Shown here: piece after piece, positions 1 through 7,946 of the stretch | How the letters are laid out: each line of letters begins with the position of its first letter | Position numbering within the stretch: the stretch's first letter is position 1 | Assembly (NCBI GenBank): GCA_014240375.1 | Contig: JAAZXB010000010.1 | Span: 56,139-120,138 of the forward strand | Reading direction: 5' to 3' | DNA from: Planctomycetota bacterium | Lineage (GTDB): Bacteria > Planctomycetota > UBA8108 > UBA1146 | DNA: 64,000 nt | Made by a program: the position numbers and the translations under genes | The notes under the pieces: model-generated | What the model saw: only the letters and a program-made list of their open reading frames with translations | Told to the model about the DNA's origin: nothing | Databases searched by the model: none

Positions 1-639
1 ATCGACCCATACATCTGGCTCCGGTGGAGAGGCGGTGCCATATCCGTCCCTGCGGCCGACGGTACGTACCCCGGCAGCGATGCCCGTGGCAAAATCGACC
101 GCGGAATCTCCCACCATGATCGCATCTTCCGCTTCGCAATCGAGAGAGTGAAGGATGGACAGGAGCCCTGCAGGATCGGGTTTCGGGGTCCCCGCATCTT
201 CGGGGCAGATCACCGCTTTCCAGGGGCCCTGTAAGTCGAGGCGCGGCATCAACTGGTCAGTAACGCTGCGTGGTTTATTGGTCAGGATCGCCATCGGAAC
301 TCGTGCGGCTCGCAGATGATCGAGAAACTCGATGGTTCCCGGTAACCAACCGATGTCACGGGATGGATCGCGTGCGATCTGAATGTAGTTCTCTCGAAAC
401 TGGTGGAACAGTTGCTCCATCGATTCATCGGGTTGCAGGATATCGGACAGGATCTTGTCACAGAGGACTCGCGCACCATGTCCCACCGCACCGCGGACCT
501 GTTCCCTGGAACACGGTTCTGCTCCACGCTGAGTGCGAATCGAATTGACAGAATCGGAAATGTCATCGATGGAATCGATCAGAGTTCCATCCAGATCAAA
601 GATCACACAGCCCGGAGGATGGGTCCGCAGGTCCATCAT
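1..639 (-). CDS. HAD-superfamily phosphatase, phosphoglycolate phosphatase-like (3' end outside window)
   Basis: The first 213 codons of a haloacid dehalogenase hydrolase are present; the gene runs off the left edge. The nucleophile motif DLDGT lies at residues 15-19, a TNKP motif II follows near residue 110, then PKPDP (motif III lysine) and GDSAVD (motif IV acidic residues). The helical cap between motifs I and II is that of the Gph/PGP subfamily, which dephosphorylates 2-phosphoglycolate or similar small phosphates; the substrate cannot be read from this sequence. The ATGATG start overlaps the TGA of the ccsA-like gene by four bases, so it is probably translated as the last visible member of the cytochrome c maturation operon. 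That linkage may be only positional. Confidence 0.85.
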   Translation of the reverse strand, partial: MMDLRTHPPGCVIFDLDGTLIDSIDDISDSVNSIRTQRGAEPCSREQVRGAVGHGARVLCDKILSDILQPDESMEQLFHQFRENYIQIARDPSRDIGWLPGTIEFLDHLRAARVPMAILTNKPRSVTDQLMPRLDLQGPWKAVICPEDAGTPKPDPAGLLSILHSLDCEAEDAIMVGDSAVDFATGIAAGVRTVGRRDGYGTASPPEPDVWVD

Positions 640-2675
640 TTCGAGGTGGAACTCAGCCCAGAGGAACCGGAGGAACGTCTGGATTGGATCAGAGCCACCA
701 GCAGCGAGAGTGCGATCAATGTACCTTCAACACCATAGAACCAGTTCAACAACTGCTGGATTCCGTCCGTGAATCCATAGGAGTGAAGGCCGACATTCAG
801 CAGATTCACACCCCACCAGGAGAACGCCACGATGATGCCATTGACCAGTACGAGCAGGTGGAAACCACGTTCTCGCACCAGCCCGGACATCCGTGCATGA
901 AGGATGATCAACTCTGCCAGGCAGATCATCAGCGCACCATTCTCCTTGGGATCCCAGCCCCAGAAGCGGCCCCAGGAGTAATTGGCCCAGATTCCACCGA
1001 GAATGGTTCCGACGATGCTGAAGAAGAGTCCGAAGCAGATGGTCCCGTAGACCATCCTGGTGATGCTCTTGTAAAACTCCTTGTCGTTCTTGCGAAGACC
1101 AAGGATCTTACCGATCACCCATACATGAGCGATGGCCGCGGCGAGCAATCCCGCCGAATATCCGAGAGTGACGGATGTGACATGGGTCGACAGCCAGAAG
1201 TTGGTATCGAGTACGGCAACCAGGCTAGGCATCGTATCACCGGCACTGATCGCTTCCTTCAACTCGTATTTCATCGAGAGGAAGCAGCCGATCGATCCCA
1301 GAATTGTGGCCGTTGTGAGAGCGATCTTGCGCCGATCGAGGGCTTCGATGACCAGCGCAATACCAACACAACAGGCTGTGATGAAGAGAATCGTCTCGTA
1401 AAGCGTGGTGACTGGCGGACGCCCCTGGATGATGCAGCGCAGGGTGACTCCGGTGGTGAGCAGAATCAGTCCGAGCAGGCACATCAGCCAGGTTCCTCGC
1501 GATGGAAGGATGGATTCCGGTTTGAGCCAACTGAGACAGGCGATGATGAAGGCCAGGATGAAGCAGATCAGCGCACGATAAAAGAAATCGATGCTGTAAA
1601 AGAACACTTCCAGTGACCCTCGATTATTCTGGCCGTGGAGATCTGCCAGCTCAGCCAGTTTTTCCTGCACCAGCACCGCTTGCTGCTGGAGGAGTGGGCG
1701 GTCGTCTCTGGCTGCCACCATCGCTTCCATCTGTTTCAACGCATCGGCTTGGCGAGCGACGGGAGAACCCACTAGGGCATTCTGAAGAATCACATCCGAT
1801 CGAACCCAGACCGCAGGGGGAGAGTCCTCTTGCGAAGAAGTCTGCTCCGGCGCGAACCAGGCGATCCCTTGCCGGGCGATCTGCAACTGATGAACAAGTT
1901 GCTCCCTGAGTTCTTGCAGGGCGTTGACCACTTCGGTCCTGCGATCTTCTGGCAGTTTGAGCAATGCATCGGTGTTGGCCAGGGCTTCTAGCTGGGTGAC
2001 GCCGGCGATCAGCGACGAGAATCCAGTGGCTGGTGTGGTCCCATAGATGGCTTGCAACTCGGGAACCGATGTCAGAGGAAAGGTCCAACGAGCCGCATCG
2101 AAAGCGTGGAATAATTCTTCCAGCGCTCGGATGTTCTGGGCCAGTTGTATCGTTTGTCTCTCGACCAGACTCCAGTTGGAAGATTCCTTGGTCTCGCTGA
2201 TCTTGCCTGCGGTCTCGAAGATCTGATCAAGAGCGGGCAAGAGATCGTCAAAACTCCAGCGCGCGCTTCGCTTCCTCTGGGAGACATCGATCCCTGCGTT
2301 GGTCAGGACTTCCGAGTTGGTCACCCGAATGCATTCGTAGCTCCGCGCAATCTCTGGATAGAGCATGCAGTCGAGAGCCCAGGCTACGGGTCCGAGTTTC
2401 TCCTGGTTGACGGTCAAGGATCGTTTGCCATTGACCTTTAACATGATGAATCCAGCAAAGGTGTCAAAGGGTTTGACCCGGCCACCATGTTGAAGGGGCC
2501 AGTGCTGAACCGCCTTGATCGTCCTGGAGGACCAAGGGGCCCTCGAAGGCGCAGCCGCATCCGCGGCATCTTGTGAGAGGCTTGGAGCTCCTACCAGCGG
2601 TGGGTTGGTGTCCGTTTGTGCGGAGACTCCACAACTCACTAGTAACAGCAGGGGAAGCCATCTTGGAGTCATCAT
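636..2675 (-). CDS. ccsA: CcsA/ResC-type cytochrome c biogenesis protein with long N-terminal extracytoplasmic region
   Basis: This is the haem-handling subunit of system II cytochrome c maturation. The C-terminal third is polytopic and carries the tryptophan-rich haem-binding signature WGRFWGWDPKE near residue 570, with conserved histidines in the flanking membrane segments. The first roughly 350 residues are an extracytoplasmic region rich in charged helices, as in the long CcsA variants of planctomycetes and Bacteroidetes. I start at the ATG at 2675 because GAGGTGA precedes it and the N-terminus then reads as a signal sequence with a possible lipobox (LLVSC). A longer frame begins at 2783 but lies inside resB. 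The start overlaps the resB stop by four bases (ATGA), indicating coupled translation. With ResB it would deliver haem to apocytochromes outside the membrane. Confidence 0.9.
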   Translation of the reverse strand: MMTPRWLPLLLLVSCGVSAQTDTNPPLVGAPSLSQDAADAAAPSRAPWSSRTIKAVQHWPLQHGGRVKPFDTFAGFIMLKVNGKRSLTVNQEKLGPVAWALDCMLYPEIARSYECIRVTNSEVLTNAGIDVSQRKRSARWSFDDLLPALDQIFETAGKISETKESSNWSLVERQTIQLAQNIRALEELFHAFDAARWTFPLTSVPELQAIYGTTPATGFSSLIAGVTQLEALANTDALLKLPEDRRTEVVNALQELREQLVHQLQIARQGIAWFAPEQTSSQEDSPPAVWVRSDVILQNALVGSPVARQADALKQMEAMVAARDDRPLLQQQAVLVQEKLAELADLHGQNNRGSLEVFFYSIDFFYRALICFILAFIIACLSWLKPESILPSRGTWLMCLLGLILLTTGVTLRCIIQGRPPVTTLYETILFITACCVGIALVIEALDRRKIALTTATILGSIGCFLSMKYELKEAISAGDTMPSLVAVLDTNFWLSTHVTSVTLGYSAGLLAAAIAHVWVIGKILGLRKNDKEFYKSITRMVYGTICFGLFFSIVGTILGGIWANYSWGRFWGWDPKENGALMICLAELIILHARMSGLVRERGFHLLVLVNGIIVAFSWWGVNLLNVGLHSYGFTDGIQQLLNWFYGVEGTLIALSLLVALIQSRRSSGSSGLSSTSK

Positions 2676-3880
2676 GAGGTCACCTCGTGCCGTTTCGCCT
2701 GTTTCTTGCTGTAGGCAAGGAACTTCTGGATGAAGGTGATCGCCATTCCGATGCCGATCACGATACAAGAGTAGAGAGGCCATTGATCCGACGGATTTCG
2801 TACCACGGTGAAGACGCTGTACAGTTCAGCATCCGGTGCTGCGTTGGAGGGGCCCCAACTCGATTGAAAGAGGATTAGCCCCTGATCGCGCAGAGGATCG
2901 TTCATCTCGATCCGGACTTTTCGTTGGCTCGCTGCGGCTCTCTGGGTCACGTCGCTTCGATATTCTTTGGCCATCGAGATACCCGGATGATCGACCTTTT
3001 CGAAATTGTCGAGGCGGATCGAGAATGGCATCGAATGGCGAATCTTGCGCAATGCCACGGAAAAGGTCTTGTCGGCCACGGTAAAGGTCCAGGGGTAATT
3101 CTGGCCACCCCAGAGAAGGGCCTGTTGCCGGGAGCCATCTTCTCGATCGGTCGGGATCATGTCGATGGTCAGACCGGGGAGATTCTGCTCGTTCTCTGCA
3201 AGTTCCTGCTGCTCCAGCAGTCCCCAGCCGTCGATCGCTGGAGAATCTGGAGTCCAGTTGGGCCCCACAGGAAGCGCCCTGCAGTTGGCCAGGGCACCAC
3301 TGAATTTCAGTTGGAATGGCAGTCCTGTGGTCGGTTCTATCGACAGCTCTGATTTCCCTGCCATGCGATCGAACAGTACCAGATGCTCATCCACTGAATC
3401 GTTCCCCGTCTCGAATACCGCAACTTCCCATTGGTGATGACTGATGTATTCGGAGGCTTCCTGCGATTCCCACAGTTGTAGGTATCCTTCATCGGAAGCT
3501 TTCAGCTTGACCAGTCCCGCACTCATCATCAGTGCAATACCCACGTGGATGATGAAGATGCCAAAGTTACGCTTCTGCAGCTTGAGCAGAAGAATCCCGC
3601 CGACCAGCAAGTTGATGGTGAAGATGATCATGCAGGTCATGCCACCAGGGAGTGGGATGGAGAAGCTGAAGGCATCCGATGGAACGAACCACCAAGCGGA
3701 GCTGAAGTGGTGGATCAATCCCCACGACTCGAAGTACTTCTGCTGGACTCGATAGAGTCCATGCTCGGCCTGCTCCAGTGTTCCTAGATAAGTGAGCATC
3801 AGCAGCAAGACCATCATGACGGTCGCCACCTTCTGCGAGCCGATCTTTTTCAGGAGCGCCAACCCGCTGGAATTCTTCAC
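2672..3880 (-). CDS. resB: ResB/Ccs1-like cytochrome c biogenesis protein
   Basis: A 402-residue membrane protein. Hydrophobic segments lie near residues 17-32, 75-100 and 105-125, then a large extracytoplasmic domain, then a last membrane segment near residue 370. The region before that last segment has the ResB pattern of a short beta stretch (EMNDPLRDQG) followed by LFQSSW. ResB/Ccs1 works with CcsA as the system II haem lyase. The start is GTG with GGAGGTGG upstream and overlaps the stop of the preceding lipoprotein gene by four bases. The order resB-ccsA with thioredoxin upstream is typical, because the CxxCH cysteines of the apocytochrome must be kept reduced. Confidence 0.88.
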   Translation of the reverse strand: MKNSSGLALLKKIGSQKVATVMMVLLLMLTYLGTLEQAEHGLYRVQQKYFESWGLIHHFSSAWWFVPSDAFSFSIPLPGGMTCMIIFTINLLVGGILLLKLQKRNFGIFIIHVGIALMMSAGLVKLKASDEGYLQLWESQEASEYISHHQWEVAVFETGNDSVDEHLVLFDRMAGKSELSIEPTTGLPFQLKFSGALANCRALPVGPNWTPDSPAIDGWGLLEQQELAENEQNLPGLTIDMIPTDREDGSRQQALLWGGQNYPWTFTVADKTFSVALRKIRHSMPFSIRLDNFEKVDHPGISMAKEYRSDVTQRAAASQRKVRIEMNDPLRDQGLILFQSSWGPSNAAPDAELYSVFTVVRNPSDQWPLYSCIVIGIGMAITFIQKFLAYSKKQAKRHEVTS

Positions 3881-5043
3881 TGGACCACCTCCAGTGACAG
3901 AACCAGTTGCTTCAACTTCGATCGAGCCTCTTTGAGTTCGGCGTCGGGTCCGACCATCTTGACGAAGACTGCACGGTCCTGAAGATTTCGAATCAATCCA
4001 ATCATCGACCAGCCCTGTCTGGGGGTACTCCCCATGCTGGCGTAAGGGCCACTGCCCTCGACCACGATGGCCTGCCCGCCGAGCATCGTTTCCGTAGGAA
4101 GTTTCGAGAGTTGCTGTTCATCGATGGGGTCGAGACTCAACTCCTTGAGCCAACGATTGACATTTGCGAGAGCCCCGCCTCCATCTCCCGCCAGTACGGT
4201 GATCCAGCAGCGCGCTTCGCCACCGACGATGAATGTCACCTCTCTCATCGGTTTGGCCGAATCCACTTCCCAGCCCTGCGGAGTTTGCCAGCGAATGCTG
4301 GGTACATTTGGTTCTGGTGGTGGACTCTGAGGGACCTCAAGCCGTATCGAACCGGCAAAAGCAACCAGGGCGTCTGCCTGTTCCAGCAGCAAGGTGCGTG
4401 GTCCGGTCGCCTTGAGGTAGAGGGTCGTGTCACCCAGCGGTAGTGAATAGACGATCATCCGTGCATCCGGGACCGTCTTCGAGGCAAAACCGTCGGTGAA
4501 TGTGCCGTCGATCTGGAAAAGAACACCCTCTCTTTCGAGCAGGGTAGCTTTTGGCAGGTTGTCTAGCGCGTCATCTGAAAGGTTGGGTTGATCCATCTGT
4601 CCACACCATCGATCGACGTTGTCGCGCAGGGTACCTCCGCCAGGGATCACGATGAGAAAACACTCGGCGTCAGGAGAGCCAGCGATACGGACATTGATTC
4701 GCCGCATCGCAGTGAGTGGAGCCTCGATCCAGCCTGCAGGAAGATCGTACGCCAGCGTTGGAACCGAGGGGTCTGGTTCCAGCGGGCGAGTGGGTCGATC
4801 GGTTCCAAAGCGCTGCGAAGCAGTGGCGCCAGGTAAGATCGGATGCACCGCCTTCTCGATGGAGCGCACGCCATCGTAAGAAGCGTGATCAGCGGAACAG
4901 CCGGATCCTGCGATGATGATCGCGATCAGAACCCCACACCAGCACAGAACTTCACGGATCCGATGGGGCCGGAACGATAACCTGCAAGAGGCTGAAGAGA
5001 TCACTTGGGTGAATGGCAGCGATGACATCTGTGGATTATCCAC
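3877..5043 (-). CDS. putative lipoprotein with two copies of a repeated domain, in cytochrome c maturation operon
   Basis: I do not recognise a named family. The N-terminus holds a hydrophobic stretch ending in IIAGSGC, a good lipobox, so the mature protein is probably an outward-facing lipoprotein. The rest contains two similar halves, near residues 95-180 and 250-330. Each begins with PxGW, continues with a beta-rich stretch containing an (A/E)xC(F/W)I core, then an NVxRW helix and a segment ending in a Gly-rich strand. The GTG start at 5043 overlaps the trxA stop; an ATG at 5028 is an alternative, and neither has a strong ribosome site. The gene overlaps resB by four bases. Its place between trxA and resB suggests a role in the maturation complex, but this is inference only. 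Confidence 0.75.
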   Translation of the reverse strand: MDNPQMSSLPFTQVISSASCRLSFRPHRIREVLCWCGVLIAIIIAGSGCSADHASYDGVRSIEKAVHPILPGATASQRFGTDRPTRPLEPDPSVPTLAYDLPAGWIEAPLTAMRRINVRIAGSPDAECFLIVIPGGGTLRDNVDRWCGQMDQPNLSDDALDNLPKATLLEREGVLFQIDGTFTDGFASKTVPDARMIVYSLPLGDTTLYLKATGPRTLLLEQADALVAFAGSIRLEVPQSPPPEPNVPSIRWQTPQGWEVDSAKPMREVTFIVGGEARCWITVLAGDGGGALANVNRWLKELSLDPIDEQQLSKLPTETMLGGQAIVVEGSGPYASMGSTPRQGWSMIGLIRNLQDRAVFVKMVGPDAELKEARSKLKQLVLSLEVVQ

Positions 5044-5362
5044 TGATAGAGGATAATTTCTCTTTAATCGAAGGCTTGGGATGGGCGCCAGTCATACGGT
5101 CGACGACCTCTCCATCCTTGAAGAAGAGAAGAGTGGGAACTCCCTGGATCGAGTACTTCACGGCAAGCGCTTCGGCTTGCTCGATGTCCACCTTGCCCAC
5201 CTTGACTCCCTTGTCGGCGAATTCATCGGCGAGTTGTTCGATCAGCGGTGCAATCGTCTTGCAGGGGCCACACCAGGTGGCATAAAAGTCGAGCATCGCC
5301 ACGCCCTTGCCGATTTCGCTGTCGAAGTTGGTGTCATCAATGGTTAACAAGTTGTCGGTCAT
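5036..5362 (-). CDS. trxA: thioredoxin
   Basis: A 108-residue protein of normal thioredoxin length with the active site WCGPCK (cysteines 31 and 34), the buried aspartate in LDFYATW, and the cis-proline loop GVPTLLFF. There is no signal peptide, so it is cytoplasmic, unlike the membrane-tethered ResA thioredoxins often found with resB/ccsA. It is the first gene of the overlapping trxA-lipoprotein-resB-ccsA-HAD series. A cytoplasmic thioredoxin could feed electrons to a CcdA-type transmembrane reductase, but none is visible here. The partner reductase trxB is at 14173-15096. Confidence 0.96.
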   Translation of the reverse strand: MTDNLLTIDDTNFDSEIGKGVAMLDFYATWCGPCKTIAPLIEQLADEFADKGVKVGKVDIEQAEALAVKYSIQGVPTLLFFKDGEVVDRMTGAHPKPSIKEKLSSISG

Positions 5363-5421
5363 GGATTTCTTCCTCTGCTGTTCGGATCACCTCGAAACAC
5401 CGATACGAGTCCGCTGGACAA

Positions 5422-5889
5422 TTATTCGACGATTTTCCCGTTTTCACCAGGTACATCCTGATTCGAGGTCTCAAGTACAAACCCTGGAAGAGCCAGTCGC
5501 TCTCCGGGTTCTCCATCGATAGGTCTCCAGGAACGGATGCAATCCTCGCCCGCTTGCCAGGAGAACCATGCAAGATTTCCGTCCACTTCGCCGAGGAATT
5601 CCAGGGTAGTGGTCTGTAGATCGATCAGCGTTCCGCCCAGCGCAGTGATTTCAGCGATCAACAGGTCCAATTGCTTTTCGAGCTGACGAAATTCACCTCG
5701 GAGGGTCAATTTTGTCGGACTCTTCTGGGGATCTGGATTCGCGTTGGCCGAATGCGACTGTTGGATTAGCAGCTGTTTCTTTTCGATCACCTGCAGCAAA
5801 TCCTCACCAATCCTCATCAGAAGAGGCAGTCTGGCATTCACCTCATCCAGTTTCATGATCGGAGGACCGCTGGTCACTGTTTCGGACAT
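5422..5889 (-). CDS. DUF2203 family protein
   Basis: A 155-residue protein resembling the DUF2203 family: an N-terminal amphipathic helical half (residues 12-95, with a predicted helical hairpin around the LRGEFRQLEKQL region) followed by the family's C-terminal signature, a glycine-rich EFLGEVDG turn, then WFSWQAGED and WRPIDGEPGER. The family has no established function. The start codon ATG at 5889 has AGAGGTGG immediately upstream. The gene lies 59 bases upstream of trxA on the same strand and may share its transcript; on the other side it is divergent from the metallo-hydrolase gene. Confidence 0.8.
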   Translation of the reverse strand: MSETVTSGPPIMKLDEVNARLPLLMRIGEDLLQVIEKKQLLIQQSHSANANPDPQKSPTKLTLRGEFRQLEKQLDLLIAEITALGGTLIDLQTTTLEFLGEVDGNLAWFSWQAGEDCIRSWRPIDGEPGERLALPGFVLETSNQDVPGENGKIVE

Positions 5890-6133
5890 CTCGCCACCTC
5901 TTGGATTTCGGGGCTACTTCGGGTCAAGTTCGGTCACCTCAAGGATTGCGGCGGGCTTCGCAAATTCAGTCCACCGGGGACTGACCGTAGAGATCGAGCG
6001 GACTCTTCTCTCCTGGACTCATAGTAGTCAGGTCCTCGGCGCATTTCAATCTGCAGACTTCTTTTCGAAGGGGTGATCTTCTAGGTAATGCCGCAGATTC
6101 GGTGCAAAATATACTTGCATGAGGGGAGTTCGG

Positions 6134-6997
6134 ATGAACATGTCGGAAACGCTAGGGAGGTGGCGAGCCACCATCATCGACGGGGGCAGTCTCTCTCTCG
6201 ATGGGGGAGCGATGTTCGGCTCGGTGCCCAGGGTCGTGTGGGAGCGTTGTATTGAACCCGATTCTGAGCATCGGATTCCAATGAAGACCCGATTATTGCT
6301 GCTGGAAGATTCCCAATCAGATCGAGTGGTGCTCATCGATGCGGGGGTCGGAGACAAGGAGGATCCGGCATTTCGCGATCGGTTCGCCATCCAACTGCCC
6401 GAAGGAACCGGGGAAGCGCCACTTCGACGGGCGATTCGCAGTGTCGGTGTCGATCCGCAACGGGTGACCGACTTGATCCTCACCCATCTGCACTTCGATC
6501 ATGTCGGGGGGGCGACGCAACTCGATCGAGAGGGCCAATCTACGGCGCTCTTCCCCGATGCCACTCACTGGGTCCAGCAGGCCAATTGGGACACCGGATT
6601 GTCGCCCAATGCCAGGGAACGGGCTTCTTACTTGCGCCAGAATATCGAGCCGCTGGCAGCGGCTCCGCTCGAGAAGATCGATGGCAATGGCGAAATCCTC
6701 CCCGGAATTTCGGTTGAACGAGTCGATGGGCACACTCTGGGGATGCAGACGGTGCGAATAGAGGGGGGAGGGCGTGTGATGCGGTACCTGGCGGATCTGG
6801 CGCCGACCTGGCACCACCTGAGAGCCGCCTGGACGATGGGCTATGACATCTGCGCCATCACCGTGGTCGAGGAGAAGCAGAGGATGCTTGAAGCAGCGCT
6901 GGAAGAGCAGGCGTTACTGGTGCTGGAGCATGACCCGGTTCACGCCGTCACATCGCTGGAAGAGCGCAATGGAAAGATCGTCGCCAGGAAACCATGA
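6134..6997 (+). CDS. metallo-beta-lactamase-fold hydrolase
   Basis: A cytoplasmic MBL-fold enzyme of about 287 residues. The zinc-binding motif HLHFDH lies near residue 118, after the strand IDAGVGD; further candidate ligands are the histidine in VDGHTLG and the aspartate in YLADLAPTWHH. The layout resembles the lactonase/quorum-quenching-like subgroup, but such enzymes act on many substrates, so none is assigned. I place the start at 6134 because GGGGAG precedes it at a suitable distance; an ATG at 6119 lies within that purine run. A TATACT hexamer at 6110-6115 could be a -10 element giving a very short leader, with no clear -35. Confidence 0.85.
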   Translation: MNMSETLGRWRATIIDGGSLSLDGGAMFGSVPRVVWERCIEPDSEHRIPMKTRLLLLEDSQSDRVVLIDAGVGDKEDPAFRDRFAIQLPEGTGEAPLRRAIRSVGVDPQRVTDLILTHLHFDHVGGATQLDREGQSTALFPDATHWVQQANWDTGLSPNARERASYLRQNIEPLAAAPLEKIDGNGEILPGISVERVDGHTLGMQTVRIEGGGRVMRYLADLAPTWHHLRAAWTMGYDICAITVVEEKQRMLEAALEEQALLVLEHDPVHAVTSLEERNGKIVARKP

Positions 6998-7014
6998 GCA
7001 GGCCTTCGATCGGT

Positions 7015-7875
7015 TCAGAGCCCCAGCCGTGCCGACTGACTGTAACAGTTGAGTCCTGAATCTCCGGTGAAACCGCACAGGATCATCTTCGCTTCGCGAG
7101 CGGTTTCTACTGCCAGGCTCGATGGGGCACCGACCGCAATCAGTGCATCGAATCCGGCAACCGCCGCTTTTTGAACCAGTTCAAAACTGGCTCTTCCACT
7201 GACCGCGCAAACCAATCCAGAGGCGGGGAGTCGGTTGCGAGTACTGAGGGCTCCGACCAGTTTGTCGACGGCATTGTGTCGGCCAACATCTTCACGCACT
7301 GCGATCGCGACCTCTTCATCGTGGGCCCAGGCTCCTGCCGCATGAACGCCACCGGTACTTTCGAACAAACCCTGATCGACTCGTAATCGAGAAGGCAAGG
7401 AAGAGAGCCACTGCGGATCGTAGTGTCGATCACTGGCGGTCGAGGGAACCCGATCGATGACATCCTGGATCCTGGTTCGACCACAGATGCCGCAAGCACT
7501 GGTACCGAAGCCGGTGTGAGTCAAGGAACCCAGATCTGGATCGGAGCCGTCCTTGAGGATCACGGTGACGACATTGAGCGGTTCCTCGACATCGCCTTCA
7601 GTGCAGTGGGTCACGCCCGCAGGGGACTCGGTCGATCCCAGCAAACCCTCGGCGACCAGGAACCCGACCGCCAGGTCGAAATCATCTCCGGGAGTTCGCA
7701 TCGTGGTGGTGACCAGCTGATCCTGCTGGGTGCCCTGATGGTTCCAGCGCAGCCGGATCTCCAGCGGTTCCTCGACAGCGATCTCGTCGAGTCCACGCGC
7801 CGAGCGGCCCGGGCGGGTGCGTCGTACCGGGAGTCTCATCGACCTCCGGTGGGGGACTGGTTGCTGCTGTGTCAT
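7015..7875 (-). CDS. fdhD: FdhD, sulfur-carrier protein for formate dehydrogenase maturation
   Basis: The protein carries the FdhD hallmark CGIC near residue 127 in the sequence GTSACGICGR, the N-terminal VEEPLEIRL motif, and the C-terminal segments SGRASFELVQKA and GAPSSLAVE. FdhD binds the molybdenum cofactor and passes sulfur from the IscS desulfurase to it, making formate dehydrogenase active. I start at ATG 7875 (286 residues), since the open frame upstream to 7986 would overlap the next gene and adds low-complexity sequence. A GGAGGAG lies 12 bases upstream. No formate dehydrogenase or molybdopterin genes are in this window; the MOSC protein at 32713 is the only other molybdenum-linked gene and is far away. 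Confidence 0.93.
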   Translation of the reverse strand: MTQQQPVPHRRSMRLPVRRTRPGRSARGLDEIAVEEPLEIRLRWNHQGTQQDQLVTTTMRTPGDDFDLAVGFLVAEGLLGSTESPAGVTHCTEGDVEEPLNVVTVILKDGSDPDLGSLTHTGFGTSACGICGRTRIQDVIDRVPSTASDRHYDPQWLSSLPSRLRVDQGLFESTGGVHAAGAWAHDEEVAIAVREDVGRHNAVDKLVGALSTRNRLPASGLVCAVSGRASFELVQKAAVAGFDALIAVGAPSSLAVETAREAKMILCGFTGDSGLNCYSQSARLGL

Positions 7876-7946
7876 CCGGGTGCTGCTCTCCTCCGGGGCG
7901 CGATTGCGCGGTGTTCCGGCAGGATAACTGCGATGGCGCCCTTCTC

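Noticed and set aside
684..1616. 310-codon plus-strand frame opposite ccsA
   Set aside because: It is the complement of a well-supported membrane protein gene; composition is that of an antisense shadow.
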